Origin: JAFGXT01 sp963677165
GTDB lineage: Bacteria > Verrucomicrobiota > Lentisphaeria > Victivallales > SZUA-371
Length of the DNA stretch: 64,000 nucleotides
Direction: 5' to 3'
Assembly: GCA_963677165.2 (NCBI GenBank)
Contig: CAXXSX010000002.1
Location: 992,001-1,056,000 of the forward strand
The notes beneath the pieces are model-generated. The model searched no databases and was not told the DNA's origin. It worked only from the letters and a program-made list of their open reading frames with translations. A program made the translations under genes and the position numbers. Positions 52,183 to 60,713 of the stretch are shown here, in pieces. Position 1 is the first letter of the stretch; each line of letters starts with the position of its first letter.

Positions 52183-53172
52183 TTACATCTTTTCTAATTG
52201 GGAGACATTCTCAATTACTTTAAAATGCTTACGTCTCTTTTCAATAAATTTGTTTTTAAATACTTTTTTATCCTTTAAGATATCATAAAACATACAACCT
52301 AGAATCAGATCTAGAGCTTTGTATCTTCTTAAATATTCAAAGACATATTGATACCGCCATAAGTGAAATTTAAAGGGTTGCTTTTCATCTGTATCTAAAC
52401 GAATATTATTTTTTATATTACTTTCATATAATTTTCTGAGTTTTACTTTATCGATCGGAATTTTAACTCCTTCTTCATACAATTTAATAAGAACTTCATT
52501 GTCTCTACCCAATTGTAAACAAAATAATGTTTTAAGCAGTAACAAATCAGGCTTCGTCAAATCCAGCATGTTGATATACCCCAACTTGTTTACTAGAATA
52601 GTAATTTTAAGCGGAATTGAAAAATTCGTACTATTTATATTGCTGTTATCCTTATCAATACCATTGTATTTTTTCACCTTTTGGCCAAGAGAACTCTTAC
52701 CATCAAATTCAAGAACTCTTTTTAAAATATCAGTCTCATCTAATTGGTTTAACTTCCAAAGTTTTATGAAAGTATTTTTATTCAGAGGGATATCAGAAAA
52801 ACAGTGTGGCCATTCTCGTTGTCCTTTACGTGGACAATCAGATTTTTGCGGCCATTCCTTCCAGTTTTGATACTCAATTTCGTAAGCAAACATTGTAATT
52901 AGAGTATGCGTTACTGCATTATGAAGAAGTATTCCTAAGGAAAATTCATTAATATTCTTAGAATTTAAAAGCTTTTTACCTGTTTCAATTATATTGATAA
53001 TTTTTGCTTCGTTGCTCTTAACCCCTAACTGTGGAACCTTTATAAGAGTTTCATATGCATTGTCCGCAATATTATATAAATAGTCATTCTCCGATTTTTT
53101 GCTGTCCTGAGCGAATAGAAGGGGAATGCTTCCCATAAATAGCAAAAACGTTAAAAATATTTTGTTGATCAT
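52183..53172 (-). CDS. Orphan secreted protein, 329 residues
   Basis: I do not recognise a family. A clear signal peptide (KIFLTFLLFMGSIPLLFAQ) predicts export. The mature part is Lys/Asn/Leu-rich, mostly helical in appearance, with a Trp/Cys patch (EYQNWKEWPQKSDCPRKGQR, near residue 105) that has two cysteines in SDCPRKG and WPHCFSD. Its base composition is far more AT-rich than its neighbours, and it stands alone between two repeat-rich gaps, both signs of horizontal acquisition. The start at 53172 follows a GAGAAGAT site. It may be an envelope or host/phage interaction protein, but no function can be claimed. Confidence 0.75.
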   Translation of the reverse strand: MINKIFLTFLLFMGSIPLLFAQDSKKSENDYLYNIADNAYETLIKVPQLGVKSNEAKIINIIETGKKLLNSKNINEFSLGILLHNAVTHTLITMFAYEIEYQNWKEWPQKSDCPRKGQREWPHCFSDIPLNKNTFIKLWKLNQLDETDILKRVLEFDGKSSLGQKVKKYNGIDKDNSNINSTNFSIPLKITILVNKLGYINMLDLTKPDLLLLKTLFCLQLGRDNEVLIKLYEEGVKIPIDKVKLRKLYESNIKNNIRLDTDEKQPFKFHLWRYQYVFEYLRRYKALDLILGCMFYDILKDKKVFKNKFIEKRRKHFKVIENVSQLEKM

Positions 53173-53307
53173 GATATCTTCTCCATCACCTTAAGAAAAC
53201 ACTAAATATTATACTATATAATACCTCTTGATATTCATAGATACAAGTGTGGGATCATTCCAATCAATTCTGAAATTTTTCCGTCGTTGAAAATGGTTGA
53301 GAAAAGG

Positions 53308-53928
53308 ATTATAGTAATAAATATAATTGAATGCATAGCATTCAGGTTTTCAGAGTAGCTTGCGATCTCCGAGCGCAAATAGCAATTTTGCTGTTATCGT
53401 GTGGATTTTCGTATGACCTTGGAAAATCACGAATAACTTTAGGAAAATGTATTTAGTCGAGAGATTATAGTAATAAATATAATTGAATGCTTGGCATTCA
53501 GGTTTTCAGAGTAGCTTGTGCTGTCTCAGCGCAAATAGCAATTTTGCTGTTATCGTGTGGATTTTCGTATGACCTTGGAAGTCACGAATGACTTTAGAAA
53601 AATGTATTTAGTCGAGAGATTATAGTAATAAATATAATTGAATGCATAGCATTCAGGTTTTCAGAGTAGCTTGCGATCTCCGAGCGCAAATAGCAATTTT
53701 GCTGTTATCGTGTGGATTTACGTATGACCTCGGAAGTCACAAATGGCTTTAGGAAAATGTATTTAGTCGAGAGATTATAGTAATAAATATAATTGAATGC
53801 ATAGCATTCAGGTTTTCAGAGTAGCTTGCGCTGTCCCAGCGCAAATAGCAATTTTGCTGTTATCGTGTGGATTTTCGTATGACCTTGGAAGTCACGAATG
53901 ACTTTAGGAAAATGTATTTAGTCGTTTG
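53308..53928. repeat. Tandem array, four units of 155-156 bp
   Basis: Units start with ATTATAGTAATAAATATAAT at 53308, 53464, 53619 and 53774. Each contains GAATGC-N3-GCATTC, then GTAGCTTG...CGCAAATAGC and AGCAA-TT-TTGCT hairpins, and ends AAAATGTATTTAGTCG. Units 1 and 3 share one version of the first large stem (GATCTCCGAG), units 2 and 4 another (GCTGTCTCAG, GCTGTCCCAG), which suggests duplication of a dimer. No long frame runs through it. Confidence 0.9.
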
Positions 53929-53999
53929 AGTTTGAAAGAAATCCGTGTCTACGGCGTTTGTGGTATGCGTGCTTTTTGCGCTCGGAGATCGCAAGCTAC
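53821..53999. mobile_element. 179-bp MITE-like element at the end of the tandem array
   Basis: It begins GTAGCTTGCG inside the last array unit and ends CGCAAGCTAC. The outer 10 bp are perfect inverses, and the next 15 bp are inverses except for the variable stem bases. It aligns over its length with the inverse of 32822-32986. The array therefore looks like tandem amplification of the left two-thirds of such an element plus a spacer. Confidence 0.7.
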
Positions 54000-54101
54000 T
54001 TGGGAAAATTCAAAATTCAGGAGAATTTTATTCAGATAATTTAAGAAATTACAATCATAGTTTTCACGTGATTATTGCGTGAATTTTATTTTCGTTCGTG
54101 T

Positions 54102-54255
54102 GCTTAGAAACCGCCAAATTCTTTACATATAACACGGACAGGAAAACAACACCCATGTGTATACTTGGGCGGTGTTTGCTTGTTGTTATATGTGGGTCTT
54201 GGCGGACCTCTAAGCGCGGCAAGTACAACGCCGCCCTTTTCTTTTTTAGGGCGGC
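54102..54255 (+). ncRNA. Long structured leader RNA upstream of the STAS-like gene
   Basis: Nested helices: GCTTAGA/TCTAAGC (54102/54209), CCGCCAA/TTGGCGG (54111/54199), ACATATAACA/TGTTATATGT (54125/54184), with an inner AACACC/GGTGTT. A second hairpin, GCCGCCCT/AGGGCGGC (54230/54248), ends 10 nt before the GGGGG ribosome site. GGGCGG in the inner loop (54168-54173) could instead pair with CCGCCC (54231-54236), offering two exclusive folds. This is the architecture of a cis-regulatory switch, but it matches no riboswitch class I know. An independent small RNA or a mobile-element hairpin are alternatives. Confidence 0.55.
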
Positions 54256-54275
54256 AACTCACAAAGGGGGTTGTC

Positions 54276-54617
54276 ATGGCAATCAGGGAAATTGTAGTTC
54301 GCGAAGGGGAAGTATCGGTAAAAATGGACGGAGTTTTAACTGCAGAGGATTTGGAACGGGTGCAGGGGCAAATTTACTACAACGAGGAATTTATCAAGCA
54401 ACTCAACCGCCAGATATTCGACTTCTCTGACATCACCGACAGTACACTGACTCATTCACAGATTTTTTATCTATCCGTAATGGATAATTCCGCTTTACAA
54501 ACAAATCCCCAACTGGAATTGATCAAAATAGCATCATCCGATAAAATCATACGGCTTTGCCGTCAATGGCACCAAAACCTCCTACATCATGCCAATGTAA
54601 AAATTTTACATGGGTGA
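54276..54617 (+). CDS. STAS/SEC14-like small protein
   Basis: 113 residues. MDGVLTAEDLERVQGQIYYN followed by RQIFDFSDITDSTLTHSQIF and LELIKIASSDKIIRLCRQW has the strand-helix rhythm of single-domain SpoIIAA-like/SEC14 proteins found alone in many environmental bacteria. No conserved DS phosphosite as in RsbS is present. The open frame extends 37 codons upstream through the structured leader; the ATG at 54276 with GGGGG 6 nt ahead is the sensible start. It is the only gene in a 2.1-kb repeat region. Function unknown. Confidence 0.7.
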   Translation: MAIREIVVREGEVSVKMDGVLTAEDLERVQGQIYYNEEFIKQLNRQIFDFSDITDSTLTHSQIFYLSVMDNSALQTNPQLELIKIASSDKIIRLCRQWHQNLLHHANVKILHG

Positions 54618-55304
54618 CGGGGATTTCGCCGTTGGCGACCAGCGACTCCGCGCTGGACCCGGCCCGCGGAGCCCGCGGTGGCAAGTAATGTCGTTAATCT
54701 GGCAGAAAGTTCCTTTCAGACTCAGATTAACGCCATGAGTGTCCGCCATAAATTTTGGATTTATAGATACGCTCTAAAAAACGTGTCTACGACGTTTGCG
54801 GTAGACGTGCTTTTTGCGTTGGGGACAACGCAAGCTACTCAGGAAACCCGCATTAATTCTCGAATGAGTCTTGTGAAATAGATGAATCTGGGTAGGGCGT
54901 GCTCTCCGCAGCGCGCCGTTGAGGTAGACGTGCTTTTTGCGTTGGGGACAACGCAAGCTACTCCAGCCCCCAGCACAAATGATATTTGAACTAACGGATT
55001 AGCCTTTGATGTAGACGTGGATGATGGCTTTTGAACGCAGTTTTTTGAGCCCCTCCGTTTGCCGTCTCTAAGCACAAATAGCAATTTTGCCGATATCACT
55101 ATGGATTAATAGATACCCTTCAAAGTCACGAATAATTTTAGTGTCTTTGTTTTACACTTCTATCATAGAAGCGTTTTTTAATTTTCCGGCGACTGCGAAG
55201 CCTGAAGCCGACTTCGAAAGGACGGAAGCAGATGCGAAGCATTTCTCAGGGTTAAGGGATTTGTCCCTTATAGATCAATGTATTTAAGCTTTTAAGAATA
55301 TGAT
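54618..55304. repeat. Gene-free region of degenerate repeat copies
   Basis: Right halves of the MITE-like family occur at 54779-54838 and 54921-54962 (GTAGACGTGCTTTTTGCG, then a TTGCGTTG/CAACGCAA stem). A left half (AGCACAAATAGCAATTTTGC, then AGTCACGAAT) is at 55070-55130. The GGGTAGGGCG repeat is at 54890-54920. The inverted partner of 51712-51760 is at 55220-55267. A GC-rich patch at 54645-54680 has CCAGCG/CGCTGG and CCGCGG pairs. ORFs here are made of repeat sequence and I do not accept them. Confidence 0.7.
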
Positions 55305-55823
55305 TTAGAAGCCGACTTCGGCGTGAACAATTACTTTGTGTTTGGTGTTTTCCGGTTTTTCGGGCAGATTCATTTTTCTGGCCTCCCAGCCGCAATGCCG
55401 AATTGAGCCTTGAAACGGAATCATGTCCGGAACGCACCCGACAAGTTTCACTCGTGATTTATCAAGTTTTTTATCTACAGTATACTTACTGCCTTCAGAT
55501 GAAGAGATAATCTGTTGCACTGCAAAATTTTCATTGAGAACCTTACGGCAGGAGCCGTGAATTTTTCTAACAAGCTGCCCAATCTGGCCATCATCATAGT
55601 TTTCAATATCTTGTTGAAGGAAATCAAGGAACCGAGCCTCTTTCTGAAACATGGCAAGAGTGCATAATGCCCCGGCTTCGTATTGTTTTCGAAGGATTTT
55701 TGATTTTATTTTTACTTTCGGATCAATGCTTTCCTCCTCCTGATTCCCGTTTTTTTCAGCCTTTATGGGCTGCTGTTTCAGGGTTACCCAAAAAGCTTTC
55801 ACTGCATCAAAAAATCTACTCAT
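55305..55823 (-). CDS. DUF2760 domain protein
   Basis: 172 residues, soluble. The region ALCTLAMFQKEARFLDFLQQ, DIENYDDGQIGQLVRKIH and SCRKVLNENF (about 52-100) fits DUF2760, a family often near Hsp70-like genes in proteobacteria. The remainder (KLVGCVPDMIPFQGSIRHCGW, EARKMNLPEKPE) matches the family's C-terminal beta part. No chaperone genes are nearby here. GGAGG lies 7 nt before ATG 55823. It follows the repeat island and is divergent from the receiver-kinase gene. Function unknown. Confidence 0.8.
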   Translation of the reverse strand: MSRFFDAVKAFWVTLKQQPIKAEKNGNQEEESIDPKVKIKSKILRKQYEAGALCTLAMFQKEARFLDFLQQDIENYDDGQIGQLVRKIHGSCRKVLNENFAVQQIISSSEGSKYTVDKKLDKSRVKLVGCVPDMIPFQGSIRHCGWEARKMNLPEKPENTKHKVIVHAEVGF

Positions 55824-55986
55824 ACCTGCCTCCTCTCAATACCTCTTCATTGCTATTAATTAAAATACATAAAAAAGAGCACTTCGCAAATGTATTACAC
55901 TAAAAAAGGTTTAAATCTTTCAGATATTTATTTGTAAAAAAATTGTAAAAAAACTGTTTGAAGTCGAAAAATTTTTATAGAATAAC

Positions 55987-56014
55987 TTGATATACATATT
56001 TATTAAGATATTAT
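55987..56014 (+). promoter_or_regulatory. Promoter of the receiver-histidine kinase gene
   Basis: TTGATA (55987-55992) and TATTAT (56009-56014) are 16 nt apart in an AT-rich gap, with AGGAG downstream at 56048. Confidence 0.5.
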
Positions 56015-56060
56015 TGTTAAATGCCTTCAGTAATAGAAGCATATTCAGGAGTAAGAGATA

Positions 56061-57203
56061 ATGGGCAGTAACAAAGTCAATTTTTCTGATCGGCCTTTAA
56101 TAATGATAATTGACGATACTCCGCAGAATCTTCAGTTGATTGGAACCGCATTAAATTCACGCGGTTATGATGTTGAACTGGCATCAGGCGGGGAAAAGGC
56201 CATAAAACAGGTAGAACACTCTCATCCGGATCTAATTTTGCTGGATGTAATGATGCCGGACATTGACGGCTTCGAACTTTGTCGGCGGTTCCACAAAAAC
56301 CCCGATACCAGAGAAATTCCTATAATTTTTATTTCCGCACGAAACTCTACTAATGACGTAGTAAAAGGTCTAGGATTCGGCGCAGTCGACTATATTACCA
56401 AACCAATTAACCTGACAGAACTTTTTGCCCGAATCAACACTCATCTTGAATTGAAGGCAAGCCGCGACGAATTGCGTCAGGCGCGCGATACGATCCGTCA
56501 CATCAGTGAAGACCGCCGGGAACTGCTGCATATTCTATGTCATGACCTGGCCAATCCGGTAAATTCAATTATCGCCTGCCTTTCGATTGCTCAGGACAAG
56601 CCGGAATTTATGAATGATGATACCAGGGCAGAAATGTTAAAAGTTGCCAGACACAGTATGGATGTAATCGACCAGGTCAGGGAACTACGCTCTCTTGAGG
56701 ACCGTAAAAACCGGCTGGATATTAATGCAGTCAAACTTCAGGAAGCAATCAGTGACGCAGCCAGCATTCTTCAAAATAAATTGTCTGAAAAACAAATTAA
56801 ACTTGACATTGATATTCCTGAACATCTTGAAGTCTTTGCCGAACGTATATCTCTGGTCAATTCAATTATCAACAATTTGTTAACGAACTCCATCAAATTT
56901 TCATATCCCGAATCTAAAGTTAAAATCAGTACGAGAAAAGAGGAATCCCATATTTTTCTTATTGTGGAGGATCACGGGATCGGCATTCCGGAACATCTAC
57001 AGGAAAATATGTTCAAACTCGGAGTCCGTTGCAGCCGACGGGGAACCAATGGCGAAATCGGAACCGGATACGGCCTCCCGCTTGTACATAAATTTATGAT
57101 AGCGTATGGAGGCAATATAGAGGTTGAATCCAAAAGCATTGAGGATTTTCCAGAAGACCACGGCACCACCATCCGGCTCAAATTCAGGAATGCCCGGACT
57201 TAA
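56061..57203 (+). CDS. Receiver-histidine kinase (REC-HisKA-HATPase)
   Basis: 380 residues, soluble. The N-terminal receiver has phospho-acceptor Asp62 in LILLDVMMPDIDG and Lys in YITKPI. The HisKA helix carries His161 in LLHILCHDLANPVNS, and the HATPase has NNLLTNSIKFSYPES (N box), VEDHGIGIPEHL (G1) and GTGYGLPLVHKF (G2). Having the receiver in front means that its kinase activity is probably set by another kinase rather than by a sensor of its own. AGGAG precedes ATG. Its last 4 nt overlap the end of the convergent serine dehydratase gene. Confidence 0.9.
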   Translation: MGSNKVNFSDRPLIMIIDDTPQNLQLIGTALNSRGYDVELASGGEKAIKQVEHSHPDLILLDVMMPDIDGFELCRRFHKNPDTREIPIIFISARNSTNDVVKGLGFGAVDYITKPINLTELFARINTHLELKASRDELRQARDTIRHISEDRRELLHILCHDLANPVNSIIACLSIAQDKPEFMNDDTRAEMLKVARHSMDVIDQVRELRSLEDRKNRLDINAVKLQEAISDAASILQNKLSEKQIKLDIDIPEHLEVFAERISLVNSIINNLLTNSIKFSYPESKVKISTRKEESHIFLIVEDHGIGIPEHLQENMFKLGVRCSRRGTNGEIGTGYGLPLVHKFMIAYGGNIEVESKSIEDFPEDHGTTIRLKFRNART

Positions 57204-58567
57204 CAACATAAAGAACATACGGCCAATCCGCCGCGTGACGTTTCCTTGTATGACGCCTGCATATCACGTCCGGTTTCCAGCATTACTTCGACCACTTCAT
57301 CAAAACTGAGTTTATGCTTGCCGGGATTTCCACCGGAAGCAATAAGATAAGCGTTATACGCGGTAATCGCGCCTACCGCATTACGTTCAATACATGGAAT
57401 TTGTACATAACCGCCAATCGGATCACAGGTCATTCCGAGATGATGCTCCAATGCACATTCGGCAGAGTTCTCAATCACCTTCAGGCTGCATCCATAAATT
57501 TCTGCAATCATTCCAGCCGCCATCGCAGAAGCCACTCCGATTTCTCCCTGACAACCGACTTCCGCACCGGATATACTGGCGTTGTCTTTGGCAATTCCTC
57601 CCAGCATTCCGGCAACCAACAGGCCGCGGCGGATTGCTTCATCAGACACTCCGGCATAATTTTTCAGGTAATAGATCAGTCCGGGAAACACTCCGGATGA
57701 GCCGGATGTCGGAGCCGTTACAACAATGCGTCCGGCAGCGTTTTCTTCAGAGGCAGCAAAAGCGAAAGCGTTGAGCAACAGCATATTGCGATCCAGCGGG
57801 TTCTGAGTACTTTCAGCCCGGCGGAATAAATCTCCAGCCTTCCGTTCCAGCCCAAGTTTTCCCGGAAGCAGGCCAGTTGCAGCCAAACCGCTATCGACAG
57901 CTTGCAGCATGGCAGAAATTATCGAATCCAACCGGGAATTGATTTCTGTTTCATCCAACCCGGTTAAAACCTTTTCATTTTCCATTACTATTATTGCAGG
58001 ATCAAGTTTAGTCGTACGCCCGATATAATTAAACTGCCGCATATTCGCATAGCAATGCGGCGGCATCGGCGGTTCTGTTTCAACTTCCCCTTCACAACGA
58101 ATAAACCCACCGCCAATGGAATAATATGTTTTTGCAAACAACTCCTTTTCCTGTCCATCAATGAGCTGTATAATCATGGTATTCTGGAATTTCAGCTTGC
58201 TGTCGTCCGTTTCAAAAGAAAAATCTCCGCCATGAAAATCAACTTCCTTTTCACCGATTTTTATCTGATAAGCAGTTTCATCATCCGGCAGAAGAGCCAG
58301 AACCTTATCAGCATCACATTTGTCAGGAACCATACCCAATAGTCCAGCAGTTATCGCACGGTCAGTTCCATGTCCTTTCCCGGTCGCACTCAGCGAACCA
58401 TAAAGTTTCACCCTGAGACCGGCTACCTGATCAAGAACCTCCTGACCAAGAGCTGCGACGGCGCCAATAAATGCGTTCCCCGCTTTCATCGGTCCAATCG
58501 TATGTGAACTTGAAGGCCCCGGACCTATTTTAAATATATCCAGTACCGAAGTTGAAATATATCGCAT
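57200..58567 (-). CDS. sdaA: L-serine ammonia-lyase, iron-sulfur dependent, single chain
   Basis: 455 residues, matching the fused (alpha plus beta) SdaA type. The N-terminus has SVLDIFKIGPGPSSSHTIGPM, the beta-domain signature. The alpha domain has VTAPTSGSSGVFPGLIYYL, and cysteines for the 4Fe-4S cluster in GAEVGCQGEIG, GMTCDPIGGYVQIPC and the C-terminal SLCC. It deaminates L-serine to pyruvate. ATG 58567 with a TAAAGC leader has a weak ribosome site. It is monocistronic by layout. The C-terminal CC-stop tail resembles the plug residue of characterised SdaA enzymes. Confidence 0.95.
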   Translation of the reverse strand: MRYISTSVLDIFKIGPGPSSSHTIGPMKAGNAFIGAVAALGQEVLDQVAGLRVKLYGSLSATGKGHGTDRAITAGLLGMVPDKCDADKVLALLPDDETAYQIKIGEKEVDFHGGDFSFETDDSKLKFQNTMIIQLIDGQEKELFAKTYYSIGGGFIRCEGEVETEPPMPPHCYANMRQFNYIGRTTKLDPAIIVMENEKVLTGLDETEINSRLDSIISAMLQAVDSGLAATGLLPGKLGLERKAGDLFRRAESTQNPLDRNMLLLNAFAFAASEENAAGRIVVTAPTSGSSGVFPGLIYYLKNYAGVSDEAIRRGLLVAGMLGGIAKDNASISGAEVGCQGEIGVASAMAAGMIAEIYGCSLKVIENSAECALEHHLGMTCDPIGGYVQIPCIERNAVGAITAYNAYLIASGGNPGKHKLSFDEVVEVMLETGRDMQASYKETSRGGLAVCSLCC

Positions 58568-58750
58568 GCTTTACTCCTGGTTCTTTTATTTCTTCAGCCG
58601 GAACAATTTTCTGTGGCTGTGGTCTAAATAATAGTTCTTTTTTTTACGAATAACAAATCAAGGGAACAGCAATATTGTAATTATCTGTAGTTTTTACAGT
58701 TTCACGTACTATAATGTATCTGTACTTTCGATCATAACAGGAAAAATGGA

Positions 58751-59482
58751 ATGAGACTTCTGGTCTATAACATAGCATACGGCACCGGCAGTCCCGGCAG
58801 GGAATACCGGCGATTGTTTACCAGTCATCGGTATCTGCGAACCGACAATAAATACTTCAATCAAATCCGCGATTTCGTCAGCAGGCAAAAGCCTGATGTT
58901 ATCGGCCTGATTGAAGTCGACAGCGGTTCATTCCGAACCAGAAAAATCAATCAGGTCGTAGAGCTGGCAGAAGAACTCGGCCATTACCATGTCTGCCAGT
59001 CAAAATATGGCAGTAACTCTGTAGCCGGGCGCATGCCGCTACTACGAAAACAGGTCAACGCGGTCCTGACCTCTACGGAAAATGCCGTCACCAGATTTCA
59101 TTATTTCCCTCGCGGCGTTAAGAAACTGGTAATCGAAACCCAGATACAGGATGTATTTTTCTTTTTTGTTCATCTTTCGCTAAGGAAAACCGCACGGGCG
59201 GACCAGCTCAAATACCTCAGCAGCTTAATTCCCCACAATCGCCCGGTAATCATTGCCGGGGATTTCAATTGTTTTTCAGGAACAGAAGAACTAAAACATA
59301 TTTGCAAGAAACATGGTCTGCTCAACGCCAACCCCAATAATGCCCCCACATATCCGGCCTGGGAACCAACCCGACAACTTGATTTTATCCTGCATTCGCC
59401 CCAGATTGTGCCTGATCGATTCGAGATCGTTCCAGTAGAACTGTCCGACCACCTTCCGCTGGTACTGGATTTCCACATATGA
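58751..59482 (+). CDS. Endonuclease/exonuclease/phosphatase family protein
   Basis: 243 residues, no signal peptide. The EEP metallohydrolase fold is shown by MRLLVYNIAYGTG (Asn), PDVIGLIEVDSGS (catalytic Glu near 57), VHLSLRKTARADQL, PVIIAGDFNCFSGTEE (Asp, Asn near 165-167), QLDFILHSP and the terminal VELSDHLPLVLDF (Asp-His). Relatives include DNases, sphingomyelinases and phosphoinositide phosphatases. Substrate is open: a diester phosphatase is as likely as a nuclease. It is a single gene between two minus-strand genes. Confidence 0.85.
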   Translation: MRLLVYNIAYGTGSPGREYRRLFTSHRYLRTDNKYFNQIRDFVSRQKPDVIGLIEVDSGSFRTRKINQVVELAEELGHYHVCQSKYGSNSVAGRMPLLRKQVNAVLTSTENAVTRFHYFPRGVKKLVIETQIQDVFFFFVHLSLRKTARADQLKYLSSLIPHNRPVIIAGDFNCFSGTEELKHICKKHGLLNANPNNAPTYPAWEPTRQLDFILHSPQIVPDRFEIVPVELSDHLPLVLDFHI

Positions 59483-59531
59483 ATTCATAAAATAAATAAC
59501 ATTGTGCCAACATTCATTCTTCGTATAATCT

Positions 59532-60347
59532 TTACGGGCCCAGTGGCACTTTATAACTATCAGCAGATAAATTATTTTGACAATATGGCCCAATCCATTT
59601 AGGGCTGGGTTGTTGTTTTTCTTTATAATATTTATCAAAAGCAGAATATAATCTTTCATAGGTTTGCTTTGCGTATTCCAGATCATTTGCCTCAAGAAGA
59701 TGAATTTGTCTTCCATCTTTTAAATAAAGGTTCAATTCATAAACGGTTGCCTTTTTCGAGGTTCTAAGATAATAAAAAACAGTCTTTACCACAATGAAAG
59801 CCGTGACAATATCTTCCAGCTTTACATATTTTTGCGGATCAAGCGTCGTTCCGGGTCTGATTTTATTGAATGGGTTCGATATCCAGAAACAACCATTGTT
59901 CAAGTCAAATATCTTTGCTCGCAACACCTTATACAAATACCTGATCAGCAGAAACATTGTCAAAAGAAACCAGCCGCCGCCCATAAGAAAACTTGTAAGG
60001 TTTACATCTTTATAATAGGAGATCATTAAGCCGGCAAAAACAACGCCGGTCATAGCCAGAGGGACAAGAGGAATCAGACCAATATATTCCCCGATTTTCG
60101 GAGTAAAAATGATTCTTTCGGGATTTTTGTCCAGCATATAACAATGCCTTTTGAATTGATCGGGATAAATCGGCTTGAAAGTCACTTCACTCCAGTTCGG
60201 AGTCGAAGATGTTTTACCGGGCGGATTGTCCTTGCGCTTGTACGCCGGATTATTTCCATGATCAATCGAATTATCATGAGAAGTCGAATTCTTCTTCCGT
60301 TCCTCATTTCTCTTTCGAGCTTTCTTTCGGGCTGTTACCATGATCAT
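59532..60347 (-). CDS. Hypothetical membrane protein with two helices
   Basis: 271 residues, family not recognised. A very basic, low-complexity N-terminus (ARKKARKRNEERKKNSTSHD) is followed by two transmembrane helices near residues 95-113 (LIPLVPLAMTGVVFAGLMI) and 122-143 (LMGGGWFLLTMFLLIRYLY). A PH-like soluble domain follows from about 145 (FDLNNGCFWISNPFNK, YELNLYLKDGRQIHLLEAND). The order resembles bacterial membrane proteins with a bPH-like domain. GAGAGG precedes ATG 60347. No neighbours suggest a role. Confidence 0.65.
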   Translation of the reverse strand: MIMVTARKKARKRNEERKKNSTSHDNSIDHGNNPAYKRKDNPPGKTSSTPNWSEVTFKPIYPDQFKRHCYMLDKNPERIIFTPKIGEYIGLIPLVPLAMTGVVFAGLMISYYKDVNLTSFLMGGGWFLLTMFLLIRYLYKVLRAKIFDLNNGCFWISNPFNKIRPGTTLDPQKYVKLEDIVTAFIVVKTVFYYLRTSKKATVYELNLYLKDGRQIHLLEANDLEYAKQTYERLYSAFDKYYKEKQQPSPKWIGPYCQNNLSADSYKVPLGP

Positions 60348-60473
60348 CTACCTCTCATGATTTAAATTGTGTCCATAGAAAAATATCATGTTTGTTAAAT
60401 GAATACAAATTATTTAGTATGCCTTTCTGCTCAATATCAATAGATGTTTTACTTCTCGCAATATCAAAATAAT

Positions 60474-60501
60474 TTGTTTATTTGAGTGTTTTCAGTATAA
60501 T
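60474..60501 (+). promoter_or_regulatory. Candidate promoter for the CgeB-like glycosyltransferase gene
   Basis: TTGTTT (60474-60479), 16 nt, TATAAT (60496-60501), followed by a 212-nt leader. The rest of the gap 60348-60713 is AT-rich and shows no other feature. Confidence 0.4.
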
Positions 60502-60713
60502 ATATACGTAATGAAAATATAGATATCACGTAAATCTGTTCCGACTATTTTATTTTTACTCATTACTCTTTTTGCCGGGTTTGACATATTCACAAATTTT
60601 TTTGTTTTCAAGCTCACCAGGGTTATTTTCCGGCACAACCATTCCGGATGCTTGCATTTTTGTTGTGGAACAGGTTTATTACAGTAATGAATAAAAGTTG
60701 TAACGGGGAAAAC

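Noticed and set aside
53308..53999. CRISPR array or integron attC cluster
   Set aside because: The units are about 155 bp and nearly identical throughout, with no short repeat plus unique spacer pattern; the GTTRRRY core and integrase needed for attC were not seen.
54678..55287. Several 60-90-residue ORFs on both strands
   Set aside because: They are translated repeat sequence (MITE-like halves and the 49-bp repeat) without ribosome sites.
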